A program made the translations under genes and the position numbers. Positions 21,083 to 31,958 of a DNA stretch of 64,000 bases are shown here, one piece after another (position 1 is the stretch's first letter; every line of letters starts with the position of its first letter). The notes under the pieces were generated by a model, which saw nothing but the letters and a program-made list of their open reading frames with translations, did no database searches and had not been told where the DNA came from. The stretch is from Amaricoccus solimangrovi (GTDB lineage Bacteria > Pseudomonadota > Alphaproteobacteria > Rhodobacterales > Rhodobacteraceae). The DNA lies in the NCBI RefSeq assembly GCF_006385685.1, contig NZ_VFRP01000001.1, positions 434,001 through 498,000 of the forward strand, read 5' to 3'.

Positions 21083-22186
21083 ATGACCACGTCGCCGAAA
21101 CCGATCAACCTGGCCCTGCAGGGAGGCGGCTCGCACGGCGCGCTGACCTGGGGGGTGCTCGACCGGCTGCTGGAGGATCCGCGGCTCGCGATCCGGGAGG
21201 TGAGCGGCACGAGCGCGGGCGCGATGAACGCGGTCGTTCTCGCCGACGGGTTCCAGCGCGCCGGCGCCGAGGGCGCGCGCGCGGCGCTCGGCCGCTTCTG
21301 GAAGGCGGTGAGCGACGCGGCGCGCTTCTCGCCGATGCGCCGGAGCCTGTGGGACCGGCTCTGGGGACGCCACAGTCTCGACCATTCGCCGGGCTATCTG
21401 ATGTTCGAGGGGCTGGGCCGGATCTTCTCGCCCTACGACCTGAACCCGCTCGGCATCAATCCGCTGCGCGACCTGCTGCTCGCGAATGTCGATTTCGGCC
21501 GGGTGAACGCCTGCGACCGGATCCGGGTGCATGTGACGGCGACCAACGTGCGGACCGGGCGGGCGCGGGTCTTCTCGCGCGGCGAGGTGACGGCCGATGC
21601 GGTGCTCGCCTCCGCCTGCCTGCCGCAGATGAGCCCGGCGGTGGAGATCGACGGCGAGGCCTACTGGGACGGCGGCTTCTCCGGCAATCCGGCGCTCCAG
21701 CCGCTGGTCGAGAGCGAACATCCCGACATCCTGCTCGTGCAGATCAACCCGATGATCCGCCACGCGGTGCCGCGCAGCGCGCGAGAGATCATCAACCGCG
21801 TGAACGAGATCAGCTTCAACGCGAGCCTGCTGAAGGAATTGCGCGCGCTGAACCTCGTCCAGCGGCTGATGGCGATGGAGGGCGTGGAGCCCGGGGCGAA
21901 ACGCTCCGCCTTCCTGCATCTCATCCATGTCGACGACGACGTGCAGGATCTCGCGGCGTCGAGCAAGCTGAACGCCGAATGGGATTATCTCGAACTGCTG
22001 TTTGACCGTGGCCGCCGCTGGGCCGACACCTGGCTCGCGGCGAATTTCGACGCGCTCGGCGCGCGGTCGACCTTCGATCTCGACGAGCTCTTCGAGGAGC
22101 CGAGGCTCCGCCCCGCCGGCACCGTCAGGCTGGTGGAGATGGGCGAGGACCCCGCGCTCAGGTCCGGCGGCCGTTCCGGTCGATGA
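21083..22186 (+). CDS. Patatin-like phospholipase / lipid acyl hydrolase
   Basis: A 367-residue serine lipase with all patatin elements: the oxyanion loop GGGSHG at residues 14-19, the nucleophile elbow G-T-S44-A-G, and the catalytic D196-G-G. The rest has the usual alpha/beta form and ends in an acidic tail. The gene could begin with a GTG at 21050, adding MAAPAKGPRRA, but the ATG at 21083 with an upstream GAAAGGA gives the normal short N-terminus. It converges on and overlaps the nnrD/E gene by 29 bp at the 3' ends. Bacterial patatins act on phospholipids or other acyl esters; the actual substrate is unknown. Confidence 0.9.
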   Translation: MTTSPKPINLALQGGGSHGALTWGVLDRLLEDPRLAIREVSGTSAGAMNAVVLADGFQRAGAEGARAALGRFWKAVSDAARFSPMRRSLWDRLWGRHSLDHSPGYLMFEGLGRIFSPYDLNPLGINPLRDLLLANVDFGRVNACDRIRVHVTATNVRTGRARVFSRGEVTADAVLASACLPQMSPAVEIDGEAYWDGGFSGNPALQPLVESEHPDILLVQINPMIRHAVPRSAREIINRVNEISFNASLLKELRALNLVQRLMAMEGVEPGAKRSAFLHLIHVDDDVQDLAASSKLNAEWDYLELLFDRGRRWADTWLAANFDALGARSTFDLDELFEEPRLRPAGTVRLVEMGEDPALRSGGRSGR

Positions 22187-23645
22187 GCGTGGCGAGCACG
22201 GGACGCAGCGCCGGGGCGAGATCCTCGGCGATGAGCCCGGGCCCGACCTCGTTCGCCGCCGCGCCGTGCATCCAGACCGCCGCCGCCGCCGCCTCGAGCG
22301 CGGGCATCCCCTGGCCGAGCAGCCCGCCGGCGATCCCGGCCAGCACGTCGCCCGATCCTGCGGTGGCGAGCCAGGGCGGGGCATTGGCATTGATCGCGAG
22401 CCGCCCGTCGGGGGCGGCGATCACCGTGTCGGCGCCCTTCAGCACCAGGACCGCGCCGGAGCGTTCCGCCGCCGCCCGCGCGCGTCCGGTCTTGAGCGGC
22501 AGCTTCGCGAGATCGGGGAAGAGCCGCGCGAATTCGCCGGCATGGGGCGTCAGCGCCACCGGCGCCGGCCGCGCGGCGATGGCGGAGAAGAGCCGGTCGG
22601 GGTCGTCTGCGAACTGGGTCAGCGCGTCGGCGTCGAGCACCAGCGCCGCGGGCGCGGCCAGCGCCGCCTCGGTCAGCGCGCGCGCCTCGGGGCCGAGCCC
22701 CATGCCGGGGCCGAGCACGGCGGCGGTGTAGCGGGGATCCGCGAGCAGGGCCGAGAGATCCCCCGGCCCGTCCATCCGCGCCAGCATCACCGCCGTCAGA
22801 TGCGCGGCGTTGACGAGGAGGGCGGAGCCGGGGCTCGCGAGCGTCACGAGCCCCGCCCCGGCGCGCAGCGCGGCGCCGGCCGCGAGCCGCGCGGCGCCGG
22901 TCCGGGTCGCGGGGCCGGAGACGACCGCGACATGGCCGCGCGTATACTTGTGCGCCGCGCCGGTCAGCCGGGGCAGGGCGCGCGCCCAGAGCGCGGGGAC
23001 GTTCTCGTGGCCGTCGATCCCGGTCTCGGCCAGCACCGCGTCGGCGATGCCGATCTGGGCGAGTTCGAGCGTGCCGCGCAGGCTCCGCCCCGGTTCGAGC
23101 AGATGGCCGGGCTTCTTGCGGAAGAAGGTCACGGTGGCCTCGGCCTCGATCACCGGCCCCGTCGGCTGGCCGCTGTCGGCGTCGAGCCCGCTCGGCACGT
23201 CGACGGCGAGGACGGGGGCCGGGGCCGCGTTCACCGCCGCGACGATCTCCGCCGCCAGCCCCTCGATCGGCCGGTCGAGCCCGACGCCGAAGAGCGCGTC
23301 GATCAGGAGCGCCGCGGCCGGCAGGTCCGGGCCCGCCGGATGGACCGGCCCGGTCCAGCGCGCCGCCGCCAGCGCCGCGTCGCCCCGGAGCCTGTCGCGC
23401 GCGCCGAGCAGCGAGAGGCTGACCGGCCGGCCCGCCTCCGCGAGCAGCCGCGCGGCGACGAATCCGTCGCCGCCGTTGTTGCCCGGTCCGCAGAGGACGT
23501 GGACGAGCCCGTCGGGGGCCATCGCCTTCGCCGCCTCCGCGACCGCGCGGCCGGCGGCTTCCATGAGCTCGATGCCGGGGATGCCGCCCGCGATCGTCGC
23601 CTGGTCGGCGGCGCGCATCCGGGCGGCGCTGAGAATCTCGTGCAT
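22158..23645 (-). CDS. nnrD: Bifunctional NAD(P)H-hydrate epimerase / ADP-dependent NAD(P)H-hydrate dehydratase
   Basis: A 495-residue metabolite-repair enzyme (fused NnrE-NnrD, YjeF type) that restores hydrated NADH and NADPH. The N-terminal epimerase domain (residues about 1-215) has MRAADQATI, MEAAGRAVAEA and the nucleotide-binding CGPGNNGGDGFVAARLL. The C-terminal ribokinase-like dehydratase (about 230-495) has HKYTRGHVAVVSGP, LGPGMGLGPEA and the signature ATAGSGDVLAGIAGGLL. The ATG at 23645 shares a base with the stop of the upstream protease gene (TGATG), so the two are translationally coupled. It overlaps the 3' end of the convergent patatin gene. Confidence 0.95.
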   Translation of the reverse strand: MHEILSAARMRAADQATIAGGIPGIELMEAAGRAVAEAAKAMAPDGLVHVLCGPGNNGGDGFVAARLLAEAGRPVSLSLLGARDRLRGDAALAAARWTGPVHPAGPDLPAAALLIDALFGVGLDRPIEGLAAEIVAAVNAAPAPVLAVDVPSGLDADSGQPTGPVIEAEATVTFFRKKPGHLLEPGRSLRGTLELAQIGIADAVLAETGIDGHENVPALWARALPRLTGAAHKYTRGHVAVVSGPATRTGAARLAAGAALRAGAGLVTLASPGSALLVNAAHLTAVMLARMDGPGDLSALLADPRYTAAVLGPGMGLGPEARALTEAALAAPAALVLDADALTQFADDPDRLFSAIAARPAPVALTPHAGEFARLFPDLAKLPLKTGRARAAAERSGAVLVLKGADTVIAAPDGRLAINANAPPWLATAGSGDVLAGIAGGLLGQGMPALEAAAAAVWMHGAAANEVGPGLIAEDLAPALRPVLATLIDRNGRRT

Positions 23646-24394
23646 CAGATGATCTCCGAACCCGGTGTCAGGCTGCCCGCGGCCCGGGCGCGGGCGGAGG
23701 CGTCGGCCTCGGCCCGGCGCAGCGCCGCGCGGCGTTCGCGCTCGGCGACCGCGCGGGCCTCGGCCCCGCCGGCGAACCAGACGAAGGCGGCGATCAGCGC
23801 GATGACCGGATTGCCGGTCGCGAGCCCGTAGGCCGCGAAGCCGACCGCGACCGCGCGCCCGACCCAGGCCGCGGCCCAGGTGGCGCGGGCGATCGGCAGC
23901 CGCGTCCAGATCAGCGCGCGCAGCACGCGTCCCCCGTCCATCGGAAAGGCCGGGATCAGGTTGAAGACCGCGAGCACCAGGTTCGCCTCGAGCATGGTCT
24001 GTGCGAAACCCGCCCCCGGGGGCAGGCCGAGCGCGAGCCAGGCATAGACCCCGCAGGCGATCGCCACGTTGACCGCCGGTCCCGCGAGCGCGACGAGGAT
24101 TTCCTCGCGCGGGCGGGAGGGCATCGCCTCGAGCAGCGCCAGCCCGCCGATGGGCAGCAGCGTGATGCGCCGCGTGCCGATGCCGAAGCGCCGCGCGGTC
24201 AGCGCGTGGCCGTATTCGTGCAGCACGACGCAGAGGAAGAGCCCGAGCACCAGCCCGACGCCGCCCAGCACGCCCGCGAGGCTCCCGGTCCGCTGCCAGG
24301 AGAGCCAGCCCACCCAGCCGATCAGCAGGGCGAAGGTCCAGTGCGCGTAGACGTCGATCCCCGCGAAGCGCCCGAGCCTCAGCGCCCTTTTCAT
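23645..24394 (-). CDS. Site-2 protease family (M50) intramembrane metalloprotease
   Basis: A 249-residue multi-pass membrane protease of the compact S2P/SpoIVFB group without PDZ or CBS domains. The zinc site is complete: H59-E-Y-G-H63 within the second hydrophobic segment and the distal [12 protein letters not shown] motif with Asp153. Around six hydrophobic stretches are visible, and the last 45 residues are a charged Arg/Glu/Ala cytoplasmic tail. The start [12 protein letters not shown] is typical of the family; longer upstream sequence in frame is unrelated. It is the first gene of a two-gene unit with nnrD/E, overlapping by one base. Its substrate is not evident; no anti-sigma factor gene is nearby. 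Confidence 0.92.
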   Translation of the reverse strand: MKRALRLGRFAGIDVYAHWTFALLIGWVGWLSWQRTGSLAGVLGGVGLVLGLFLCVVLHEYGHALTARRFGIGTRRITLLPIGGLALLEAMPSRPREEILVALAGPAVNVAIACGVYAWLALGLPPGAGFAQTMLEANLVLAVFNLIPAFPMDGGRVLRALIWTRLPIARATWAAAWVGRAVAVGFAAYGLATGNPVIALIAAFVWFAGGAEARAVAERERRAALRRAEADASARARAAGSLTPGSEII

Positions 24395-24544
24395 CGCAGC
24401 TCTCCGATCCGGCCGTTCCCGAAGGGAACCGCTTAGCACACTCCGCCTCGGGAAGGAAAACCGGCCCTCGGGAAAATGTCGCCTCCCCTTCACGGTCGGG
24501 TGCTCTATCATGGCCCGCGTCCGCCACCGCGCATGGGGCCTGGA

Positions 24545-27232
24545 GTGACCGTCCGCAACCTCGAACCCGCCCTCAGACCGCGTTCGATCGCCGTGATCGG
24601 CGCGAGCGAGAAGCCGCTCTCCTTCGGGCGGGTCGTGCTCGACAACGTGATCAAGGGGGAATTCCCGGGCGGGATCTGGCCCGTCAGCCGGTCGCGGAGC
24701 GAGATCCTCGGGCTGCCCTGCTTTCCCGACGTCGCCTCGCTTCCCGGCGCGCCGGACATCACGGTGATCGCCACCCCGGCGGCGACCGTGCCGGGGCTGA
24801 TCGACGAGGTGGGCCGGCGCGGCGGGCGGATAGCGGTGGTGATGGGCGTCGGCTTCGACGCCGGGCTGCGCCAGCGGATGCTCGACGCGGCGCGGCCGCA
24901 TCTGCTGCGCGTCATCGGCCCGTCGAGCGCCGGGCTGATCGTGCCCTCCGCCAAGCTCAACGCGAGCGCGACGCACATGGGCGCGCCGCATGGCCAGATC
25001 GCGCTCCTGTCGCAATCCGCCTCGATCGCCTTCTCGCTCCAGGACTGGGCGGCGGCGCGGGGGATCGGCTTCTCCCAGATCGTCACGCTCGGCGAGATGG
25101 CCGACGTCGACGTGGGCGACTATCTCGACCTGCTCGCGAGCGACGGGCGCACGCGCGTCATCCTCGTCTATCTCGAGAGCATTCCCTCGCCCCGGAAATT
25201 CCTCTCCGCCGCCCGGGCGGTCTCCCGGCTGAAGCCGGTGATCGCGATCAAGGGCGGACGCTCGGCCGCGGCGGCGCGGGCGGCGGCGACGCATACGGGC
25301 GTGCTCTCCGGCGCGGATCAGGTGGTCGAGGCGGCGCTGCGCCGCTCGGGCATCCTGCGGGTGCGGGGGCTGTCCGAGATGTTCGCCGCGGCCGAGACCA
25401 TCGGGCGCTTCCGCCCGCTGCAGCGCGCGCGGCTCGCCATCGTCACCAACGGCGGCGCGGCGGGCGTGCTCGCCGTCGACCGGCTGAGCGAGGTGGCGGG
25501 CGAACTCGCCACCCTCGCGCCGGAGACGGTCGCGGCGATCGGGGAGCAGGTGAACGCGCGCTGGAGCGGCTCGAACCCGGCCGACATCAACGGCGACGCC
25601 TCGGCCGAGGACTACCTCGCGACGATGCGGGCGCTCGCCGCGGATCCGGGCGTCGACGTGGTGATGGCGATGAACACGCCCTCGGGCCTCGTCTCCTCCT
25701 CCGACGTGGCGCGCGCGCTGGCGCGGTCCGTCTCGCGCGGCATGATCGGCGGCAAGCCGGTGATCGCGAGCTGGCTCGGCGGGGCGATGGCGGCGGAGGG
25801 GCGCGGCGTCCTGCGCGGCGCGGGCGTCGCCTCCTACGACAATCCCGGCGCGGCGGCGGCGGCGGTGTCGCATCTGACCAACTGGGGCAGGGCCCAGGCC
25901 GCGGTCCTGCGCGTGCCCGACCGCGCGGCCGAGGAGGCGCAGCGCGCGACGCCCGAGGATGCCCGCGCCCGGGCCGCCGCGGTCTTCGCCCGGGCCGCCG
26001 CCGAGGGCCGGCGCATGCTGACCGAGCCCGAGGCGAAGGCCGTGCTCGCCGCCTACGGCGTGCCGACGCCGGCGACGCGGGTCGCCCGCGATCTCGCCGC
26101 CGTGCGCTCCGTCGCGGAGGCGATGCTGCGCGACGCGCCGAAGCTCGTCGTCAAGGTGATCTCGCATCAGGTGGGGCACAAGTCCGAGGTCGGCGGCGTC
26201 GTGCTCGGCGTCGTGACCGCCGACGAGGCGGTGGCGGCGGCCGAGGGGATCGCCGACCGGCTCGCCCGGGGCGTGGCGGGGGCCGAGCTCGCCGGGTTCG
26301 CGCTGCAGCCGATGATCGACCGGGAGGGCGCGCGGGAGCTGATCCTCGGCGTCTCGCACGACCCGGTCTTCGGCCCGGTGATCCTGTTCGGCGCCGGCGG
26401 CGTCGCGGTCGAGGTGGTGCGCGACACCGCCGTGGCGCTGCCGCCGCTCGACGCGGGCCTCGCGGCGGATCTCATCTCCCAGACGCGCGTCTCCCGGCTG
26501 CTCGAGGGTTATCGCGGGATGCCGCCCGCGAACGCGGTGGCGATCCAGGGCGCGCTCATCGCGCTCTCGCATCTGATCGAGGACTTTCCCTGCCTGCGCG
26601 CGCTCGACGTCAACCCGCTGCTCGCCGACGCGGAGGGGGTGCTGGCGCTCGACGCGCGCATCGAGATCGAACCCGCCGATCTCGACCGGAAGGGGCCGAA
26701 CCCGGCGCTCGCGATCCGGCCCTATCCGTCGGGCTGGCGGCGGGAGATCCGGCTGCGGGACGGCGGCCACTACCTGTTCCGGCCGATCCTGCCGGTAGAT
26801 GCGACGCTCTATCCCGAGTTCCACGCGCATCTCTCGGCCGAGGACATCCGCATGCGCTTCCTCGCGCCGAGGCGCTCCTTCAGCCAGACGCACGACCTGC
26901 GCCAGACCCAGCTCGACTACGACCGCGAGATGGCCTTCATCGCCATCGCCCCCTCCGGCGAGATGGCGGGCGTCTCGCGCATCAGCAGCGACCCGGACAA
27001 GCGCTCGGCCGAATACGCGCTTCTGGTGCGCAGCGACATGAACGGGCGCGGGCTCGGCCGGGCGCTGATGTCGATCCTGATCGAATATGCCCGGGCGGAG
27101 GGGCTGGAGCGGCTCGAGGGCATGGTGCTCGCCAACAACCGCGGCATGCGCCGGCTCGTCGAATCGCTCGGCTTCACCATCGAGACGATGCCCGAGGAAC
27201 CGGAGGTGACGATGACGGAGCTCCGGCTCTGA
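24545..27232 (+). CDS. Pat/YfiQ-type NDP-forming acyl-CoA ligase-like protein with C-terminal GNAT acetyltransferase
   Basis: An 895-residue fusion. In order: CoA-binding Rossmann domain (residues 1 to about 130, starting [17 protein letters not shown]), succinyl-CoA ligase-like flavodoxin domains (about 140-460), ATP-grasp domain (about 480-710, with [19 protein letters not shown]) and a GNAT domain (about 730-895, with the acetyl-CoA loop [17 protein letters not shown]). This is the protein lysine acetyltransferase Pat/PatZ layout, in which the ligase half usually senses acetyl-CoA and the GNAT half acetylates enzymes such as acetyl-CoA synthetase. The GTG at 24545 gives the family N-terminus VTVRNLE with GGGG six bases upstream; an ATG at 24533 is the alternative. 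Confidence 0.88.
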   Translation: MTVRNLEPALRPRSIAVIGASEKPLSFGRVVLDNVIKGEFPGGIWPVSRSRSEILGLPCFPDVASLPGAPDITVIATPAATVPGLIDEVGRRGGRIAVVMGVGFDAGLRQRMLDAARPHLLRVIGPSSAGLIVPSAKLNASATHMGAPHGQIALLSQSASIAFSLQDWAAARGIGFSQIVTLGEMADVDVGDYLDLLASDGRTRVILVYLESIPSPRKFLSAARAVSRLKPVIAIKGGRSAAAARAAATHTGVLSGADQVVEAALRRSGILRVRGLSEMFAAAETIGRFRPLQRARLAIVTNGGAAGVLAVDRLSEVAGELATLAPETVAAIGEQVNARWSGSNPADINGDASAEDYLATMRALAADPGVDVVMAMNTPSGLVSSSDVARALARSVSRGMIGGKPVIASWLGGAMAAEGRGVLRGAGVASYDNPGAAAAAVSHLTNWGRAQAAVLRVPDRAAEEAQRATPEDARARAAAVFARAAAEGRRMLTEPEAKAVLAAYGVPTPATRVARDLAAVRSVAEAMLRDAPKLVVKVISHQVGHKSEVGGVVLGVVTADEAVAAAEGIADRLARGVAGAELAGFALQPMIDREGARELILGVSHDPVFGPVILFGAGGVAVEVVRDTAVALPPLDAGLAADLISQTRVSRLLEGYRGMPPANAVAIQGALIALSHLIEDFPCLRALDVNPLLADAEGVLALDARIEIEPADLDRKGPNPALAIRPYPSGWRREIRLRDGGHYLFRPILPVDATLYPEFHAHLSAEDIRMRFLAPRRSFSQTHDLRQTQLDYDREMAFIAIAPSGEMAGVSRISSDPDKRSAEYALLVRSDMNGRGLGRALMSILIEYARAEGLERLEGMVLANNRGMRRLVESLGFTIETMPEEPEVTMTELRL

Positions 27233-27245
27233 GCCGCTTTCGCGA

Positions 27246-27274
27246 TTGCGCCGCCCCGGCCTCGGGACTAAAGT
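27246..27274 (+). promoter_or_regulatory. Promoter candidate for glycine riboswitch-gcvTHP
   Basis: TTGCGC (27246-27251), 17-bp spacer, TAAAGT (27269-27274). Transcription would start close to 27281, directly at the first riboswitch aptamer, which supports the assignment. Confidence 0.5.
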
Positions 27275-27282
27275 CGTAGGCG

Positions 27283-27438
27283 CCGGACAGGGAGAACGGT
27301 CGCGAGACCGTGCCGAAGGAGCAACCGCCCCGGAAACTCTCAGGCCAGTGAACCGCCGGCACCGGAACTCTGGAGAGAGGCGCGGGAGCGTCCGCCGACG
27401 GGACAACGATCTCAGGCGAAAGGACAGAGGGGGCGCGA
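27283..27438 (+). ncRNA. Tandem glycine riboswitch
   Basis: Two consecutive glycine aptamers. The first contains CCGAAGGAGCAA (27313-27324) and GGAAACTCTCAGGC; a short linker with ACCGGAACTCTGGAGAG leads to the second, which contains GCCGACGGGACAA and ATCTCAGGCGAAAGGACAG. These are the conserved cores of the glycine riboswitch class, in the usual two-aptamer arrangement, directly ahead of gcvT. Downstream, CCGGAG-GAAA-CTCCGG (27444-27459) forms a stem with a GNRA-like loop but no U-run, so control may be at translation or by Rho rather than intrinsic termination. Glycine binding should switch on glycine cleavage. Confidence 0.93.
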
Positions 27439-27503
27439 AACCTCCGGAGGAAACTCCGGGCCAGGGGCGCGCCGCGACGCGCGCTCGACGACGAGGAGAC
27501 GCG

Positions 27504-28664
27504 ATGCCGGGCGACACGACGACTTCCCCCGAAGCCCCGACCTCCGATGCGCTGGCGCGCACGCCGCTTCACGGTCTGCACGTCGCACTCGGCGCGCGGA
27601 TGGTGCCCTTTGCCGGCTACGAGATGCCGGTCCAGTATCCGGCGGGGATCCTGAAGGAGCATCTCGCCACCCGCGAGGCGGCCGGCCTCTTCGACGTGAG
27701 CCACATGGGCCAGTTCTCGCTCCGGCCGAAATCGGGCGCGATGGCCGATCTCGCACGCGCCTTCGAGGCGCTGGTTCCGGTCGATGCGCTGGGGCTCCGG
27801 GAGGGGCGGCAGCGCTACGGTTTCCTCACCAACGCGGCGGGCGGGATCGAGGACGACCTGATGTTCGCCAACCGGGGCGACCATTTCCTCGTCGTCGTGA
27901 ACGCGGCCCGCCGGGCGGCCGACGCGGCGCTGATGGAGGCGGGGCTCGGCGGGGCCTGCGAGGTCGAACCGCTCGACCGCGGGCTCGTCGCGCTGCAGGG
28001 GCCGGCGGCGGAGGCGGCGCTCGCCGCGCTCGCGCCCGAGGTCGCGGCGATGCGGTTCACGGATGTCCGGGCGGTGACGCTCGCGGGGACGGAGGCGGTC
28101 GTCTCCCGCTCCGGCTATACCGGCGAGGACGGGTTCGAGATCTCCGTGCCCGCCGGGGCGACCGTCGCGCTGGCCGAGGCGCTGCTCGCGCGGCCGGGCG
28201 TGGCGCCGGTCGGGCTCGGGGCGCGCGACTCGCTCCGGCTCGAGGCGGGGCTCTGCCTCTACGGCCACGACATCGACGCGGAGACGACGCCGGTCGAGGC
28301 GGCGCTCGAATGGGCGATCCAGCCGGCGCGACGGCGCGGGGGCGCGCGCCCCGGCGGGTTCCCCGGCGCGGAGCGGATCCTCGCCGAGATCGAGGGCGGC
28401 GCGGCGCGGCGCCGCGTCGGGCTCCGCCCCGAGGGCCGGGCGCCGATGCGCGAGGGGGTGGAGATCACCGAGGGTGGCGCGGTCGTCGGCGCGATCACCT
28501 CCGGCGGCTTCGGCCCGAGCCTGAACGCGCCGGTCGCCATGGGCTACGTGCCGACGCGCCTCGCCGCGCCCGGCACGCGGCTCGGCGCGATCCTGCGCGG
28601 GAAGGACTTGCCAGTGACCGTTTCCTCGCTTCCTTTCGTCAGGCCCGGCCACAGGCGGGGCTAG
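27504..28664 (+). CDS. gcvT: Glycine cleavage system aminomethyltransferase (T protein)
   Basis: A 386-residue folate enzyme that releases ammonia from the aminomethyl-lipoyl intermediate and passes the methylene group to tetrahydrofolate. The N-terminal [24 protein letters not shown] pattern and DVSHMGQF are diagnostic; [13 protein letters not shown] and [20 protein letters not shown] complete the GcvT core, and the C-terminal barrel follows. The ATG at 27504 has a GAGGAG ribosome site; in-frame codons upstream lie in the riboswitch RNA and are not coding. It is the first gene of gcvT-gcvH-gcvP, under glycine riboswitch control. Confidence 0.96.
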   Translation: MPGDTTTSPEAPTSDALARTPLHGLHVALGARMVPFAGYEMPVQYPAGILKEHLATREAAGLFDVSHMGQFSLRPKSGAMADLARAFEALVPVDALGLREGRQRYGFLTNAAGGIEDDLMFANRGDHFLVVVNAARRAADAALMEAGLGGACEVEPLDRGLVALQGPAAEAALAALAPEVAAMRFTDVRAVTLAGTEAVVSRSGYTGEDGFEISVPAGATVALAEALLARPGVAPVGLGARDSLRLEAGLCLYGHDIDAETTPVEAALEWAIQPARRRGGARPGGFPGAERILAEIEGGAARRRVGLRPEGRAPMREGVEITEGGAVVGAITSGGFGPSLNAPVAMGYVPTRLAAPGTRLGAILRGKDLPVTVSSLPFVRPGHRRG

Positions 28665-28685
28665 TTCCGCGACATGGAGACTCGC

Positions 28686-29048
28686 ATGCTGAAATTCACC
28701 GAGGAGCACGAATGGCTGCGCCTGGACGGCGAGGAGGTGACGGTGGGGATCACCGAGCACGCCGCCGAGCAGCTTGGCGATCTCGTCTTCGTCGAACTGC
28801 CCGAGGAGGGCGCCACGGTGATCAAGGGCGACGAGGTGGTGACGATCGAGAGCGTGAAGGCCGCGAGCGACATCGCCGCCCCGCTCGACGGCGTGATCAC
28901 CGAGATCAATCCCGCGATCGTCGCCAATCCCGCCCTCGTCAACGACGATCCGATGGAGGACGGCTGGTTCTTCAAGATGACGCTGGCCGATGTGAGCGAT
29001 CTCGACTCGCTCATGGACGAGGAAGCCTATCGAGAATACATCGCCTGA
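28686..29048 (+). CDS. gcvH: Glycine cleavage system H protein
   Basis: A 120-residue lipoyl carrier that shuttles the aminomethyl group between GcvP, GcvT and lipoamide dehydrogenase. The N-terminal [13 protein letters not shown], the lipoylation site ESVKAASD (Lys58) and the C-terminal [13 protein letters not shown] are textbook GcvH. An ATG four codons upstream (28674) is less likely because GGAGA at 28677-28681 makes a good ribosome site for 28686. It lies 21 bp after gcvT and 9 bp before gcvP. Confidence 0.97.
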   Translation: MLKFTEEHEWLRLDGEEVTVGITEHAAEQLGDLVFVELPEEGATVIKGDEVVTIESVKAASDIAAPLDGVITEINPAIVANPALVNDDPMEDGWFFKMTLADVSDLDSLMDEEAYREYIA

Positions 29049-29057
29049 GGGGGCGCC

Positions 29058-31898
29058 ATGCCGTTTCGTGAATCCGGATACCACCCTTACGACTTCGCCA
29101 ACCGCCGCCACATCGGCCCGAGCCCGTCGGAGATGGCCGAGATGCTTCGGGCGGTGGGCGAGCCGAGCCTCGACGCGCTGATCGCCGAGACGGTGCCGGC
29201 GAGCATCCGCCAGCGCGAACCGCTCGACTGGGGCAAGCCGCTCAGCGAACAGGGCGTGCTGCGCCGGCTGCGCGAGGTGGCCGGGAAGAACAGGGTGCTG
29301 ACGAGCCTGATCGGGCAGGGCTACCACGGAACGGTGACGCCGCCGGTCATCCAGCGCAACATCCTCGAGAACCCGGCCTGGTACACCGCCTATACGCCCT
29401 ATCAGCCGGAGATCAGCCAGGGGCGGCTCGAGGCGCTGCTGAACTTCCAGACCATGGTCTGCGACCTGACCGGGCTCGACGTCGCCAATGCCTCGCTGCT
29501 CGACGAGGCGACGGCGGCGGCGGAGGCGATGGCGCTCTGCGAGCGCGGGGCGAAGTCGAAGGCGCGGGCGTTCTTCGTCGATCATCACTGCCATCCCCAG
29601 ACCATCGCCGTGATCCGGACGCGGGCCGAGCCGCTCGGCTGGGAGGTGATCGTCGGCGATCCCTTCGCCGATCTCGATCCGGAGGCGGTCTTCGGCGCGA
29701 TCTTCCAGTACCCCGGCACCTACGGCGACTGTCACGACTTCGGCGGGCCGATCGCGGCGCTCCACGACGCGAAGGCGCTCGCCTGCGTCGCGGCCGATCC
29801 GCTGGCGCTGACGCTGCTCCGGCCGCCGGGCGAGATGGGCGCGGACATCGCCATCGGCTCGACGCAGCGTTTCGGCGTACCGCTCGGCTTCGGCGGGCCG
29901 CACGCGGCCTACATGGCGGTGACGGACGCGCTGAAGCGGATGATGCCCGGACGCATCGTCGGCGTCTCGATCGACGCGCGCGGCAACCGCGCCTACCGCC
30001 TCGCGCTCCAGACCCGCGAGCAGCACATCCGGCGCGAGAAGGCGACCTCGAACATCTGCACCGCCCAGGCGCTGCTCGCGGTCATGGCCTCGATGTACGC
30101 GGTCTTTCACGGTCCCGACGGGCTCAGGGCGATCGCGCAGCGCGTCCACCGCAAGACCGTGCGCCTGGTGAAGGGGCTCGAGAGCCTCGGCTTCCGCGTC
30201 GATCAGGCGAGCTTCTTCGACACGGTCACGGTCGAGGTCGGGCCGCTCCGCGACGTGGCGCTGAGGGCCGCGGTCGCGGAGGGGATCAACCTGCGCGCCG
30301 TGGGCCGGACCAAGATCGGCATCGCCTGCGACGAGCGCACGCGGCCCGAGCATGCCGAGGCGATCTGGCGCGCCTTCGGCGGCGAGATGCGCGACTGGAG
30401 CCTGCTCCACGAATACCGGCTGCCGGAGAACCTGATCCGGACCAGCCCGTATCTGACGCATCCGATCTTCCACCTCAACCGCGCCGAGGCGGAGATGACG
30501 CGCTACATGCGCCGGCTCGCGGACCGCGACCTCGCGCTCGACCGGGCGATGATCCCGCTCGGCTCCTGCACGATGAAGCTCAACGCGACGGCGGAGATGA
30601 TGCCGCTCTCCTGGCCCGAATTCGCGGACATCCATCCCTTCGCCCCCGCGGACCAGACGCGGGGCTACGCCGAGATGATCGCGGACCTCTCCGCCAAGCT
30701 CGCCGCCATCACCGGCTACGATGCGATCTCGACGCAGCCCAATTCCGGCGCGCAGGGCGAATACGCGGGGCTGCTGACGATCCGCGCCTTCCACCGCGCC
30801 CGCGGCGAGGCGCATCGCGACATCTGCCTCATCCCGACCTCCGCGCATGGCACCAATCCGGCGAGCGCTCAGATGGCCGGGATGAAGGTCGTCGTCGTCG
30901 CCTCCGCGCCGAACGGCGACATCGACCTCGCGGATTTCCGCGCCAAGGCGGAGAAGCACGCGGACAGCCTCGCCTGCTGCATGATCACCTATCCCTCGAC
31001 CCATGGCGTCTTCGAGGAGACGGTGCGCGAGGTCTGCGAGATCACCCACGCGCTGGGCGGGCAGGTCTATCTCGACGGCGCGAACCTGAACGCGCTCGTC
31101 GGCCTCGCGCGGCCGGGCGACATCGGCTCGGACGTGAGCCATCTGAACCTGCACAAGACCTTCTGCGTCCCGCATGGCGGCGGCGGGCCGGGGATGGGGC
31201 CGATCGGGGTGAAGGCGCATCTCGCGCCCTATCTGCCGGGCGAGAAGGACGGGGCGGGCGCGGTCTCGGCCTGCGCCTTCGGCTCGCCCTCGCTGCTCAC
31301 CATCTCCTGGGCCTATTGCCTGATGATGGGCGGGGCGGGGCTCACCCAGGCGACGAAGGTCGCGATCCTCAACGCGAACTACATCGCCGCGCGGCTCTCC
31401 GACGCCTATCCGATCCTCTATTCGCGCGCGGGCCGCGTCGCGCATGAATGCATCGTGGACACCCGGCCGCTGCGGGACTCCGCCGGCGTCTCGGTCGACG
31501 ACGTGGCCAAGCGGCTGATCGACTGCGGCTTTCACGCGCCGACCATGAGCTGGCCTGTCGCCGGCACGCTGATGATCGAGCCGACCGAGAGCGAGCCGAA
31601 GGCGGAGCTCGACCGCTTCGTCGCCGCGATGCTCGGGATCCGGGCCGAGGCGCGGGCGATCGAGGAGGGGGCGATGGATCGCGCGGACAATCCGCTCCTG
31701 CGCGCGCCGCACACGGTCGAGGATCTGGTCGGCGACTGGGACCGGCCCTACAGCCGCGAACAGGCCTGTTTCCCCCCCGGCGCCTTCCGCGTCGACAAGT
31801 ACTGGCCGCCGGTCAACCGCGTCGACAACGTCTATGGCGACCGCAACCTCGTCTGCTCCTGCCCGCCCGTCGAGAGCTACGCCGAGGGGGAGGGCTAG
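29058..31898 (+). CDS. gcvP: Glycine dehydrogenase (decarboxylating), P protein
   Basis: A 946-residue single-chain PLP enzyme, the fused (P1-P2) form that decarboxylates glycine and loads the aminomethyl group on GcvH. The N-terminal [15 protein letters not shown] and the PLP site [16 protein letters not shown], with Lys700 as the Schiff-base lysine, are clear. The end is complete ([17 protein letters not shown]). The ATG at 29058 is nine bases after gcvH. It is the last gene of the glycine cleavage operon; an 11-bp inverted repeat follows at 31918-31958. Confidence 0.97.
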   Translation: MPFRESGYHPYDFANRRHIGPSPSEMAEMLRAVGEPSLDALIAETVPASIRQREPLDWGKPLSEQGVLRRLREVAGKNRVLTSLIGQGYHGTVTPPVIQRNILENPAWYTAYTPYQPEISQGRLEALLNFQTMVCDLTGLDVANASLLDEATAAAEAMALCERGAKSKARAFFVDHHCHPQTIAVIRTRAEPLGWEVIVGDPFADLDPEAVFGAIFQYPGTYGDCHDFGGPIAALHDAKALACVAADPLALTLLRPPGEMGADIAIGSTQRFGVPLGFGGPHAAYMAVTDALKRMMPGRIVGVSIDARGNRAYRLALQTREQHIRREKATSNICTAQALLAVMASMYAVFHGPDGLRAIAQRVHRKTVRLVKGLESLGFRVDQASFFDTVTVEVGPLRDVALRAAVAEGINLRAVGRTKIGIACDERTRPEHAEAIWRAFGGEMRDWSLLHEYRLPENLIRTSPYLTHPIFHLNRAEAEMTRYMRRLADRDLALDRAMIPLGSCTMKLNATAEMMPLSWPEFADIHPFAPADQTRGYAEMIADLSAKLAAITGYDAISTQPNSGAQGEYAGLLTIRAFHRARGEAHRDICLIPTSAHGTNPASAQMAGMKVVVVASAPNGDIDLADFRAKAEKHADSLACCMITYPSTHGVFEETVREVCEITHALGGQVYLDGANLNALVGLARPGDIGSDVSHLNLHKTFCVPHGGGGPGMGPIGVKAHLAPYLPGEKDGAGAVSACAFGSPSLLTISWAYCLMMGGAGLTQATKVAILNANYIAARLSDAYPILYSRAGRVAHECIVDTRPLRDSAGVSVDDVAKRLIDCGFHAPTMSWPVAGTLMIEPTESEPKAELDRFVAAMLGIRAEARAIEEGAMDRADNPLLRAPHTVEDLVGDWDRPYSREQACFPPGAFRVDKYWPPVNRVDNVYGDRNLVCSCPPVESYAEGEG

Positions 31899-31917
31899 CG
31901 CCTCCGCCACCCTAGGC

Positions 31918-31958
31918 CGCTCCGGAGGCGGCCGCCCGCGGCGGCGCCCTCCGGAGCG
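31918..31958 (+). terminator. Inverted repeat after gcvP
   Basis: Perfect 11-bp arms CGCTCCGGAGG (31918-31928) and CCTCCGGAGCG (31948-31958) around a GC-rich loop, 20 bp after the gcvP stop. No T-run follows, so termination efficiency is uncertain. Confidence 0.5.

Noticed and set aside
22158-24527. One fused protease-NnrD/E protein
   Set aside because: Each has its own start and stop: the minus-strand protease frame is the correct one for 23645-24394, and the nnrD/E start at 23645 begins with the family N-terminus. The overlap is a TGATG coupling, not a fusion.
24476-24545. Upstream ATG starts for the Pat-like gene
   Set aside because: The added residues are Pro/Arg/Gly-rich and not family-like, and no ribosome site precedes them. 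The GTG at 24545 fits the family N-terminus.
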